64,000 nucleotides of DNA. Source: Variovorax paradoxus. GTDB lineage: Bacteria > Pseudomonadota > Gammaproteobacteria > Burkholderiales > Burkholderiaceae_C. Made by a program: the position numbers and the translations under genes. This document shows positions 46,442 through 53,870 of the stretch, in pieces. The DNA is taken from positions 5,477,501 through 5,541,500 of the forward strand of contig NZ_CP091716.1 of the NCBI RefSeq assembly GCF_022009635.1, read 5' to 3'. Each line of letters begins with the position of its first letter. Positions within the stretch are counted from its first letter, which is position 1. The notes below the pieces were generated by a model that saw only the letters and a program-made list of their open reading frames with translations, did no database searches and had not been told where the DNA came from.

Positions 46442-47158
46442 TCAGGTGGCCGTGCCGGCCTCGTCGAGCCAGCTCGCCACCAATGCAGGCACCACGTCTG
46501 TGGCCTTGCCCTGCAGAAAGGTGAAGCCATGAGGCACGGCCTCCATGTCGAGCGCAACCAGCACCTTCTGCGCCGAGCGCCGTGCATACCGCACCAGCGA
46601 AGCGGCGGGATTCACGGTGAGCGAAGTGCCCACCACCAGCACGCGCGACGCGCTTTCCACATGCGCCTCGGCCGCGTCGAAGTTCTCCACCGATTCGCCG
46701 AACCACACGATGTCGGGCCGCAGTTGCGTGCCGTCTTCGCAGAGCTGTCCCATCGAGATCGGCTCGCCGTCGACGCGATAGCGCTTCGGCTGCGGGCCTG
46801 AAGAGCCGCGCACATAGGCGAGCTGGCCATGCAGGTGCACCACGTTGCGAGAACCCGCGCGCTCGTGGAGCGCATCGACGTTCTGCGTGACGATGACCAC
46901 TTCATAGGCCTGCTCGAGCGACGCGATGGCCATGTGCGCCGCATTCGGCTGCGCCTGCCATGCCTTCTGCCGGCGCTCGTTGTAGAAGGCGAGCACCGCC
47001 TCGGGGTACTTGCGCCAGCCCTCCGGACTCGCAAGCTCCTGCCATGCGTAGGTGTTCCACAAGCCCTTGGCATCGCGGAACGTGGGCAGACCGCTCTCGG
47101 CGCTCACGCCGGAGCCGGAGAGGACGACGATTTTTTCGGGTTGGGTATCGGGTTTCAT
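46442..47158 (-). CDS. Sir2-family protein lacking zinc cysteines
   Basis: 238 residues. NAD site VVLSGSGVSAESGLPTFRD, TQNVDALHERAG and catalytic His in VHLHGQL are sirtuin hallmarks, with WFGES and GTSLTVNPAASLV downstream. The four-cysteine zinc ribbon that normally follows the catalytic His is absent: the segment reads VRGSSGPQPKRYRVDGEP. It is therefore an unusual sirtuin; deacylase activity cannot be assumed. ATG 47156-47158 used; a GTG four codons upstream is possible but neither has a strong ribosome site. Confidence 0.85.
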   Translation of the reverse strand: MKPDTQPEKIVVLSGSGVSAESGLPTFRDAKGLWNTYAWQELASPEGWRKYPEAVLAFYNERRQKAWQAQPNAAHMAIASLEQAYEVVIVTQNVDALHERAGSRNVVHLHGQLAYVRGSSGPQPKRYRVDGEPISMGQLCEDGTQLRPDIVWFGESVENFDAAEAHVESASRVLVVGTSLTVNPAASLVRYARRSAQKVLVALDMEAVPHGFTFLQGKATDVVPALVASWLDEAGTAT

Positions 47159-47220
47159 CTTTTCACTCACTAGTTTGATCCAGAAAGGATTCGGCGACGC
47201 TGAAGATCGGTCGAAATCTA

Positions 47221-47294
47221 TGGAGGCGCGATCCGGAGTCGAACCGGACTTCGCGGATTTGCAATCCGCTGCATTGCCGCTTTGCTATCGCGCC
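47221..47294 (-). tRNA. tRNA-Cys (anticodon GCA)
   Basis: 74 bases with CCA. Acceptor GGCGCGA/TCGCGCC, anticodon arm GGATT-GCA-AATCC, discriminator T as in bacterial tRNA-Cys. Very close to the E. coli tRNA-Cys sequence. Last gene of a five-tRNA array. Confidence 0.95.
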
Positions 47295-47304
47295 GGAACT
47301 TGAA

Positions 47305-47380
47305 TGGCGCCCCGCAGGGGAATCGAACCCCTGGCTTCCTCCTGGACAGGGAGGCACTCTGGCCACTGAGCTAGCGAGGC
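47305..47380 (-). tRNA. tRNA-Asp-like (anticodon GTC)
   Basis: 76 bases with CCA. Acceptor GCCTCGC/GCGGGGC, anticodon stem CCTCC/GGAGG, loop CTGTCCA giving anticodon GTC and discriminator G, both Asp identity features. Position 37 is C rather than the usual purine, so it differs from ordinary tRNA-Asp. Confidence 0.82.
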
Positions 47381-47404
47381 GAAAAAGAAAAGAAGAAAGA
47401 AAAC

Positions 47405-47480
47405 TGGCAGGCCCTCAAGGATTCGAACCTTGGATCCCGGGATCAAAACCCGGTGCCTTGGACCACTAGGCGAAGGGCCA
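47405..47480 (-). tRNA. tRNA-Gln (anticodon TTG)
   Basis: 76 bases with CCA. Anticodon arm CCGGG-TTTTGAT-CCCGG puts TTG at 34-36; discriminator G and an unpaired 1-72 end (T-T) fit tRNA-Gln. It reads CAA, a rare codon in this GC-rich genome. Confidence 0.92.
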
Positions 47481-47516
47481 GTAAAGAGTGAACGAACGAA
47501 AAGACGCAAGGGAAGA

Positions 47517-47594
47517 TGGTCTGGGTGGCAGGATTTGAACCTGCAGCCTCCTGCTTCCAAGGCAGGCCGTCTACCAGATTGACAGTACACCCAG
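47517..47594 (-). tRNA. tRNA-Pro (anticodon TGG)
   Basis: 78 bases with CCA. Acceptor CTGGGTG/CACCCAG with the C1-G72 pair typical of tRNA-Pro, anticodon arm CCTGC-CTTGGAA-GCAGG giving TGG, discriminator A. D arm CTGT/ACGG has a wobble pair. Confidence 0.88.
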
Positions 47595-47616
47595 AGAAAA
47601 TCGGACCGAGAAAATT

Positions 47617-47693
47617 TGGTGCCCCAGGGGAGACTCGAACTCCCAGAATTCCGCTTCTAAGGCGGACACGTCTACCAATTGCGTCACCGGGGC
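47617..47693 (-). tRNA. tRNA, anticodon TAG (Leu), short variable loop
   Basis: 77 bases with CCA. Acceptor GCCCCGG/CTGGGGC, anticodon arm TCCGC-CTTAGAA-GCGGA giving TAG (reads CUA, leucine), discriminator A. Bacterial tRNA-Leu normally has a long variable arm; this gene has only five bases (ATTCT) there, so it is a class I molecule. Which synthetase charges it is unclear. First gene of the array. Confidence 0.8.
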
Positions 47694-47837
47694 TGATGCA
47701 CGATGTATGTGCGTGAGGCGGCAGCCGCTCCAGTGGCCGGCTTCGCCTCGATGCTCGCGATTTTTTAAAGAGCGTTCACGGAGCCTTGGCCCCGTGCCAT
47801 GCAGCGCGATCACTGCCTGAGAAAAAAGTGGTGAATG

Positions 47838-47877
47838 AAAAAAGCAAAAGGCCCGAAACCTTGCGGTGTCCGGGCCT
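47838..47877 (-). terminator. Rho-independent terminator on minus strand
   Basis: AGGCCCG and CGGGCCT pair around a partly paired loop; on the minus strand the stem is followed by TTTTGCTTTTTT. It ends the short transcript of the small gene at 47907-48116 and lies between it and the tRNA array. Confidence 0.8.
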
Positions 47878-47906
47878 CTGCTGAAGAGAGCTTGGGAGGT
47901 CTGCGC

Positions 47907-48116
47907 CTACGCGCGCCCTCCACCCGGTTGCATTCGATCCTCGCAATCGCACGGCCACGGATTGGCTTGCGGCTGCTGCACGAGGTTCGGGTTCTGTTCG
48001 AGTTGCCGCAGCGACGGCAGCAGGCTCAGGCCGGCACCCGCATGCGACGCGACACGCACGAACACGTTGCCCGATGCGGGGCAGGTGCTGTAGATGCGGA
48101 TCTTTGCGGTGTTCAC
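47907..48116 (-). CDS. Small hypothetical protein
   Basis: 69 residues (MNTAKIRIYSTCPASGNVFV start), not recognised. Support is the natural composition of the first half, an ATG start, a plausible promoter upstream (TTGACG and TACAGT 17 bp apart near 48150-48175) and an intrinsic terminator 30 bases after its stop. It lies between the tRNA array and the phosphotransacetylase-like gene. Confidence 0.45.
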   Translation of the reverse strand: MNTAKIRIYSTCPASGNVFVRVASHAGAGLSLLPSLRQLEQNPNLVQQPQANPWPCDCEDRMQPGGGRA

Positions 48117-48197
48117 GATGTGTGCTGTTGGCGTTGAGTGGGTTGGACTGTAAATAGTCTTTACTCAACCGTCAACAACTGTGATCAACTTTTTTTT

Positions 48198-48221
48198 GAA
48201 GTACTGTTGCGGCAGTACTTC
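48198..48221. promoter_or_regulatory. Perfect dyad in leader of phosphotransacetylase-like gene
   Basis: GAAGTACTG-N6-CAGTACTTC is a perfect 9-bp inverted repeat, 28 bp before ATG 48249. It can act as an operator or fold as an RNA hairpin; no T-run follows it on the plus strand, so it is not a simple terminator. Confidence 0.5.
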
Positions 48222-48248
48222 AGCCCTCGTTCATTTCCAGGAGCCCGC

Positions 48249-49202
48249 ATGGCGTCTTCGTCTCTCGCTGCACACCCGCACTACGACCGTCTGATCGCCG
48301 CAGCGCGCGGCTTGCCGCCGTTGCGCGTCGCGGTGGTTCATCCGGCCAATGCCGTGTCGCTGGAGGCGGCCTTTGCGTCCGCCGCGCTGGGCCTCATCGC
48401 ACCGACGCTGGTCGGCCCGCGCGCGAAGATCGAAGCGGCTGCGCAAGAGGTCGGCATCGATCTCTCGAACATCGCCATCGTCGATGCGCCGCACAGCCAT
48501 GCCGCGGCCGATGCGGCGGTCGCGATGGCCTTGCGCGGCGAGGTCGATGCCCTGATGAAAGGCAGCCTGCACACAGACGAGCTGATGGGCGCTGTGGTGC
48601 GCCGCGAAGGCGGCCTGCGCACTTCGCGCCGCATCAGCCATTGCTTCGTGATGGACGTGCCGGGCCATGTGCAGCCGCTGATCATCTCGGACGCGGCCAT
48701 CAACATCGCCCCCACGCTCGAAGAGAAGGTCGACATCGTGCAGAACGCGATCGATCTGGCGCACGCGCTGCAGATGCCCGCGGTGCGCGTGGCCATACTG
48801 TCCGCGACGGAGACGGTCAACCCGAAGGTGCCGTCCACGCTCGATGCCGCCGTGCTGTGCAAGATGGCAGACCGGGGCCAGATCACCGGCGCGGTGCTCG
48901 ATGGCCCGCTGGCCATGGACAACGCCATCGACGCCGAGGCCGCGCGCATCAAGGGCATCGCCTCACCGGTGGCGGGCCGCGCCAACGTGCTGATCGTGCC
49001 GGACCTCGATGCCGGCAACATGCTCGCGAAGAGTCTGACCTTCCTCGGCGGCGCCTATGCGGCGGGCATCGTGCTGGGCACGAAGGTGCCGGTGATCCTC
49101 ACGAGCCGCGCCGATTCCGAATCGGCCCGGCTCGCATCGTGCGCGGTCGCATCCATGCTCGCCAAGGCAGGCCGCGACAAGCTCATCAAGGCAGTCGGCT
49201 GA
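48249..49202 (+). CDS. Phosphate acetyl/butyryltransferase family enzyme
   Basis: 317-residue phosphotransacylase, which exchanges CoA and phosphate on a short acyl group. Seen: VAVVHPANAVSLEAAFASA, DALMKGSLHTDELMGAVV, SHCFVMDVPGH and the C-terminal GRANVLIVPDLDAGNMLAKSL typical of the small Pta/Ptb enzymes. ATG 48249 has CCAGGAG just upstream. No acetate or butyrate kinase gene is adjacent. Convergent with the oxidoreductase gene, 9 bp apart. Confidence 0.9.
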   Translation: MASSSLAAHPHYDRLIAAARGLPPLRVAVVHPANAVSLEAAFASAALGLIAPTLVGPRAKIEAAAQEVGIDLSNIAIVDAPHSHAAADAAVAMALRGEVDALMKGSLHTDELMGAVVRREGGLRTSRRISHCFVMDVPGHVQPLIISDAAINIAPTLEEKVDIVQNAIDLAHALQMPAVRVAILSATETVNPKVPSTLDAAVLCKMADRGQITGAVLDGPLAMDNAIDAEAARIKGIASPVAGRANVLIVPDLDAGNMLAKSLTFLGGAYAAGIVLGTKVPVILTSRADSESARLASCAVASMLAKAGRDKLIKAVG

Positions 49203-49211
49203 AGGGCCGCG

Positions 49212-52200
49212 TCAGCGCGCGCCGGCCACGATGGCAATGCCCCGGATCTGCCCCGCGCCCGGCGCGGACGCCGGCTTCGGATAGCGCGACGGCGCAAAGC
49301 GGTGCAGCAACTCGGCCTCCCGCACCTGCGCAGCTTCGAGGTTCGCGAGCTTGACGTGGCCAAAGCCGCGGATCGACATCGGCAGCGCGGCAATGCGCGC
49401 TGCCAGCGACTGGTTGTCGGCCGACAGCTCGCCGGCCATCGCATCGAACAACCCGTCGAAGTGCGAGATCAGCTCGCGCTCGGCGCGCCGCTCCCCGGTG
49501 CGACCGAAGGGGTCGAACGCGGTGCCGCGCAGGCGCTTGCCGTGTGCGAGCCAGCGCATCGCGGGAAGCATCCAGCTGCCGACGCGGATCTTTGCGGGCG
49601 CGCGCCCATGCGATCCACGCGCCACCACGGGCGGCGCCATGTGGAATTCGAGCTTCAGCTCGCCTTCGAATTGCTCCGAGAGCTTCTTCAGGAACGCGCC
49701 GTCGGTGTAGAGGCGCGCCACTTCGTACTCGTCCTTGTAGCTCATGAGCTTCAGCAGGCTGCGCGCAGCATTGCGCGTGAACGGCAGGCTCGAGTCACCG
49801 CCCTGCAGCGCCGCTTCGCGCGCCTGCAGGCCGCGGATGCGCTTCTCGAAGCGATCGGCCCAGGCGGCGTTCTGGTAGCCGGTCAAATGGCGGCGCGCAT
49901 CGGCGATCAGCATGTCGAGCGGCCGTTCGTCGGCCTGCGATGACTGCGCATCGGCGGCCGGCGCGGCGCGCAGCTGGTCGAGTGCCGCAGGGTCGCCCGC
50001 GGCCAACCGGCCCAGCGAGAACGCCGACTGGTTCGCGGCCACCGCCACGCCGTTGAGTTCGATCGCATGCATCAGCGCTTCCAGGCTCAGCGGCACCAGC
50101 CCGCGCTGCCATGCATAGCCGGTCGCGACGATGTTCGCCGCCAGCGTGTCGCCGAGGAACTCTTCCGCCAGGCTCTGCGCATCGAAGGTCTCGACCTGTT
50201 CTTCGCCGGCAACGAAGCGCATCTTCTCCAGTAGCAGGTCCACGTGCAGGTCGGCGTCCGGGTTGCGCAGCGACTCGGCCACCGGAATCTCGTGGATGTT
50301 CGCGAGCACCCGCGTGCGGCCGTGCCGTACGGTCTGCAGCGCATCGGCCGACGCGCCCACCACCACGTCGCAGGCCAGGATGGCATCGGCCTGCTGCGTG
50401 TCGATGCGCACCTGGTGCAGCCGCTCGCGCGAATCGGCCAGCCGCACGAAGCTCAGCACCGAGCCGCCCTTCTGCGCGAAGCCCATGAAGTCGAGCACGC
50501 TGGCGGCCTTGCCTTCCAGGTGCGCGGCCATCGCGATCACCGCGCCGACCGTCACCACGCCGGTGCCGCCCACGCCGGTCACGAGCAGGTCGTAGGGCGC
50601 GTTCCATGCATGCGCGGCCGGATGCTGCAAGGCCGCCACCCGGTGCAGGAAGGCGTCGCGGCCCGCCGCCAGCGCGCCGCTCTTGCGGCGCAGCTTGCCG
50701 CCGGTCACGCCCACGAAGCTGGGGCAGAAGCCCTTGGCGCAGGAATAGTCCTTGTTGCAGCTGGTCTGGTCGATCTTGCGCTTGCGGCCCATTGGCGTTT
50801 CGTGCGGCAGCACGGCCACGCAGTTGCTCTGCACGGTGCAGTCGCCGCAGCCTTCGCACACCGCCTCGTTGATGAACAGGCGCTTGGGCGGATCGGCCAT
50901 CTCGCCCTTCTTGCGGCGGCGGCGCTTCTCGGCGGCGCAGGTCTGTTCGTAGATCAGCACGGTCACGCCCTGCATCTCGCGCAGGCGGCGCTGCACGTCG
51001 TCGAGCGCGGCGCGGTCGTGGAACTCGGTGCCCTGCGGAAAGCGGCCCTTGATGTCGTCGTACTTGCCGATGGCGTCGCTCACCACCACCACCTTGCTGA
51101 CGCCCTCCGACTCCACCTGCCGCGCGATGGCGTCCACGCTGATCACGCCGTCCACCGGCTGGCCGCCGGTCATGGCGACCGCGTCGTTGAACAGGATCTT
51201 GTAGGTGAGCGTGGCCTTGGCCGCCACCGCCTGGCGGATCGCGAGGTAGCCCGAGTGGTAGTAGGTGCCGTCGCCCAGGTTCTGGAACACGTGCGGCGTC
51301 TTCGTGAACATGGCGTGCGAGATCCAGTCCACGCCCTCGCCGCCCATCTGGATCAGTCCCGCCGTGCTGCGGTCCATCCAGTTGGCCATGAAGTGGCAGC
51401 CGATGCCGGCGCGGGCGGTGGAGCCCTCGGGCACTTTGGTGCTGGTGTTGTGCGGGCAGCCCGCGCAGAAGTAAGGCAGGCGCTTCACGGCATCGCTCGC
51501 GTTGCCGAGCAGCTCGGGCGGCGTGAAGTCGCGCACATGCTGCAGGTGGTCGCCCAGGTCGCGGTTGTCGGGGAAGTGCACGGCCAGCCAGTGCGCGACC
51601 AGCTCGATGAGCCGCGAAGGCCGCAGCTCGCCGAGGGCCGACACCAGCGGCTGCCCCGCGCGGTCGTGCTTGCCCACGAGCACGGGCCGCGCATCGGCGG
51701 GCGCGTTGTAGAAGATGTCGCGCAGCTGCGTCTCGACCACGGCGCCCTTCTCCTCGACGATGAGGATCTCTTCGAGCCCCTTGGCAAAGGCCTTGATACG
51801 CGTCTGCTCGACGGGAAAGCTCAGGCCGATCTTGTAGAGCCGCACGCCTGCGCGCGCGAGCTGCTCCGGCGAGAGTTCGAGCCGGCGCAGCACTTCCATC
51901 AGGTCGTGGTGCGCCTTGCCGCAGGTGACGATGCCCACCTTGGCGTGCTCGCTCACGATCACGTCGCGGTCGATGCTGTTGCGCCTGGTGAAGGCGGCCA
52001 CGGCCGCGAGCTTGTCTTCGAGCCGCGATTCGATGCGCAGCGACGGCAGGTCGGGCCAGCGGTAGTGCAGGCCGTCGGCCGGCGCCTGATGGCCGGTGGC
52101 GGCGCGCACGGTGTCGGCGTCTTCCCAGGCCTGCACGCGCGCGTTGACCACGTCCAGGTCCACGGTGCCGGCGCTCTCGACCACTTCCGACAGCGCCGCC

Positions 52201-52823
52201 ATGCCGACCCACGCGCCCGAATAGCGCGACAGTTCGTAGCCATAGAGCCCGAACTCCAGGTACTCGGCCACGCACGAGGGCTGCATGACCGGCATGCGCC
52301 AGGCCATGAAGGCATGGTCGCTCTGGTGCGGCATCGACGACGACACGCAGCCGTGGTCGTCGCCTGCCACCACCAGCACGCCGCCGTGCGGCGACGAGCC
52401 ATAGGCGTTGCCGTGCTTGAGCGCGTCGCCCGCGCGGTCCACGCCCGGGCCCTTGCCGTACCACATGGCGAACACGCCGTCGACGGTGCGCTCGGGGTCG
52501 GACTCGACGCGCTGCGTGCCCAGCACCTGCGTGGCCGCGAGCTCTTCGTTCACCGCCGGCACGAAACGGATGCCGGTCTCCTTGAAGCGCTCGCCCGCCT
52601 TCCAGATGGCCTGGTCGACCATGCCCAGCGGCGAGCCGCGGTAGCCGCTGACGAAGCCCTGGGTATGCAGGCCGCGCGCGGCGTCGCGCCAGCCCTGCAT
52701 CACCAGCACGCGGATCAGCGCCTGGGTGCCGGTGATGAAGACCGAGCCCGAGGGGGCCCAGAGGTTGTCGGAAAGCTGGTAGCCGGGCCGTCTGAGTGCG
52801 GTCGCGTTGTGTGGGGCGTTCAT
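49212..52823 (-). CDS. Fused indolepyruvate ferredoxin oxidoreductase
   Basis: 1203 residues: alpha-type pyruvate-binding and TPP domains (SGYRGSPLGMVDQAIWKAGE, GIGCHFMANWMD, QMGGEGVDWISHAMF), an iron-sulfur segment (NEAVCEGCGDCTVQSNC), and the gamma/beta domain (VTGVGGTGVVTVGAVIAM) in one chain. Such fused enzymes oxidise aryl- or branched 2-oxoacids to acyl-CoA in amino acid breakdown. Upstream lies a 64-bp element also found before the Lrp-type gene at 62259, so the pathway is probably under that regulator. Confidence 0.93.
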   Translation of the reverse strand: MNAPHNATALRRPGYQLSDNLWAPSGSVFITGTQALIRVLVMQGWRDAARGLHTQGFVSGYRGSPLGMVDQAIWKAGERFKETGIRFVPAVNEELAATQVLGTQRVESDPERTVDGVFAMWYGKGPGVDRAGDALKHGNAYGSSPHGGVLVVAGDDHGCVSSSMPHQSDHAFMAWRMPVMQPSCVAEYLEFGLYGYELSRYSGAWVGMAALSEVVESAGTVDLDVVNARVQAWEDADTVRAATGHQAPADGLHYRWPDLPSLRIESRLEDKLAAVAAFTRRNSIDRDVIVSEHAKVGIVTCGKAHHDLMEVLRRLELSPEQLARAGVRLYKIGLSFPVEQTRIKAFAKGLEEILIVEEKGAVVETQLRDIFYNAPADARPVLVGKHDRAGQPLVSALGELRPSRLIELVAHWLAVHFPDNRDLGDHLQHVRDFTPPELLGNASDAVKRLPYFCAGCPHNTSTKVPEGSTARAGIGCHFMANWMDRSTAGLIQMGGEGVDWISHAMFTKTPHVFQNLGDGTYYHSGYLAIRQAVAAKATLTYKILFNDAVAMTGGQPVDGVISVDAIARQVESEGVSKVVVVSDAIGKYDDIKGRFPQGTEFHDRAALDDVQRRLREMQGVTVLIYEQTCAAEKRRRRKKGEMADPPKRLFINEAVCEGCGDCTVQSNCVAVLPHETPMGRKRKIDQTSCNKDYSCAKGFCPSFVGVTGGKLRRKSGALAAGRDAFLHRVAALQHPAAHAWNAPYDLLVTGVGGTGVVTVGAVIAMAAHLEGKAASVLDFMGFAQKGGSVLSFVRLADSRERLHQVRIDTQQADAILACDVVVGASADALQTVRHGRTRVLANIHEIPVAESLRNPDADLHVDLLLEKMRFVAGEEQVETFDAQSLAEEFLGDTLAANIVATGYAWQRGLVPLSLEALMHAIELNGVAVAANQSAFSLGRLAAGDPAALDQLRAAPAADAQSSQADERPLDMLIADARRHLTGYQNAAWADRFEKRIRGLQAREAALQGGDSSLPFTRNAARSLLKLMSYKDEYEVARLYTDGAFLKKLSEQFEGELKLEFHMAPPVVARGSHGRAPAKIRVGSWMLPAMRWLAHGKRLRGTAFDPFGRTGERRAERELISHFDGLFDAMAGELSADNQSLAARIAALPMSIRGFGHVKLANLEAAQVREAELLHRFAPSRYPKPASAPGAGQIRGIAIVAGAR

Positions 52824-52846
52824 GCCCGGAATTGTTCTGCGCCCCC

Positions 52847-52910
52847 CTGCGGAAGTGCTTCTTCAATGCACTAGCACAGACCCTTGTTTGGAGAAGAATC
52901 CTCTCGAAAC
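52847..52910. promoter_or_regulatory. Shared regulatory element, copy 1 (oxidoreductase promoter)
   Basis: 64 bp matching 62190-62253 at 53 of 64 positions, same strand. It contains CTGCGGAAG, GCTTCTTCAAT, CACTAGC, TTGTTTG and TCTCGAAA blocks. The part at 52883-52913 is an imperfect dyad, CTTGTTT...AAACAAG, so it can serve the minus-strand oxidoreductase whose ATG is 24 bp away. Probable Lrp/AsnC-type operator. Confidence 0.7.
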
Positions 52911-52951
52911 AAGCCAATAACTGTGTTTTTTACTTCCCGGACGACAAGTTT

Positions 52952-53821
52952 TCATTGGCGGCGTTCGTCGGCCGCCTTGAGTTCGAGGTAGGTCGCGCGA
53001 TCCACCTCATGCAACTGCCTGGGGTATTTCTCGTTGGCGGCATACCAGGCGCTGCGGCGGCCGGTCGCATCGGGCGCGGCAAGAAATGCCTCCACGGCGA
53101 GGAAGTAGCGCATGGCATTGCGTTCGAGCAGGCCGTGCGTGCCCCGGATGTAGTCGGTCTCGCCGTCGGGCGTCTTTCCCGCGACGGTGAACCCGACCTT
53201 GGAATGGCCGAATGTCGCCAGGTAGGCCTGCATGGCCGCCGCCGTCAACACGCTCTCGTCGTAGGCGTACGAGAAATGCAGGAAGCTGTGCGTCGCGTCG
53301 ACCGGCACCGCCTCGAACACGATGCGGTAGTTGCTGGTGCCCAGGGGCCCCCGCGCCGCATCGAGCGTCAGCAGCATGTGCCGCGGCGAAGCCTCGGACA
53401 CGCGGAAGTCGAAGGCCAGCTGAAAGGCGCTGTCGACCGGCCGGTCGTACTTTCGCACCACGCTCAGCAAGATCACGGGTGCGCCGGATCCGTTCGATGC
53501 AACGCTGCATGCGCGGTTGTTGATATGCAGCAGCATGGCGCCGCACCACGCCTCGGGCTTGCCGAGCGAGGCGGAAATGGTCGCCATCGGATGGTCGACG
53601 ATGGCATACACCTCGCCCTGAAGCCCGTGCGCCGTGTCGCTCGCGTGCAGCAGCACCGGGCGCTTCAGCGGCGAACGGTCCAGTTGCTCTCGCAGTATGA
53701 GAAGCCTGGCCGACAACGCATCTGCATCGGATGCATGCGCCACGGGAGCCGCGAGCACCGCGGCAAGAATCAGCGCCATAGCGGCGGCACCGCGCAGGAA
53801 GAGGTTGTGCAAGGCATGCAT
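52952..53821 (-). CDS. Secreted hypothetical protein
   Basis: 289 residues with a signal peptide (core AAAMALILAAVLAAPVAHA). The mature part is soluble with no recognised motif; segments HMLLTLDAARGPLGTSNYRI and TDYIRGTHGLLERNAMRYFL give no family. ATG 53819-53821 begins the signal peptide. The gene follows the kinase of the two-component system and has its own TTAA pair upstream, so it may belong to that regulon. Confidence 0.72.
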   Translation of the reverse strand: MHALHNLFLRGAAAMALILAAVLAAPVAHASDADALSARLLILREQLDRSPLKRPVLLHASDTAHGLQGEVYAIVDHPMATISASLGKPEAWCGAMLLHINNRACSVASNGSGAPVILLSVVRKYDRPVDSAFQLAFDFRVSEASPRHMLLTLDAARGPLGTSNYRIVFEAVPVDATHSFLHFSYAYDESVLTAAAMQAYLATFGHSKVGFTVAGKTPDGETDYIRGTHGLLERNAMRYFLAVEAFLAAPDATGRRSAWYAANEKYPRQLHEVDRATYLELKAADERRQ

Positions 53822-53846
53822 GTTTCCGCAGTGTCGGGGCCCATGA

Positions 53847-53862
53847 CTTAAGAAGCACTTAA
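53847..53862. promoter_or_regulatory. PmrA/QseB-like box, copy 1
   Basis: CTTAA-N6-CTTAA, two TTAA cores 11 bp apart, 26 bp upstream of the secreted protein gene. The spacing matches the PmrA-type box (YTTAA-N6-YTTAA). A like-spaced pair lies at 56515-56531. Confidence 0.5.
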
Positions 53863-53870
53863 CCCCGTCC

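Noticed and set aside
47776..48168. A 130-codon open frame on the minus strand before the tRNA array
   Set aside because: Its composition looks like a shadow frame and it spans an intrinsic terminator; the smaller 47907-48116 frame fits the terminator better.
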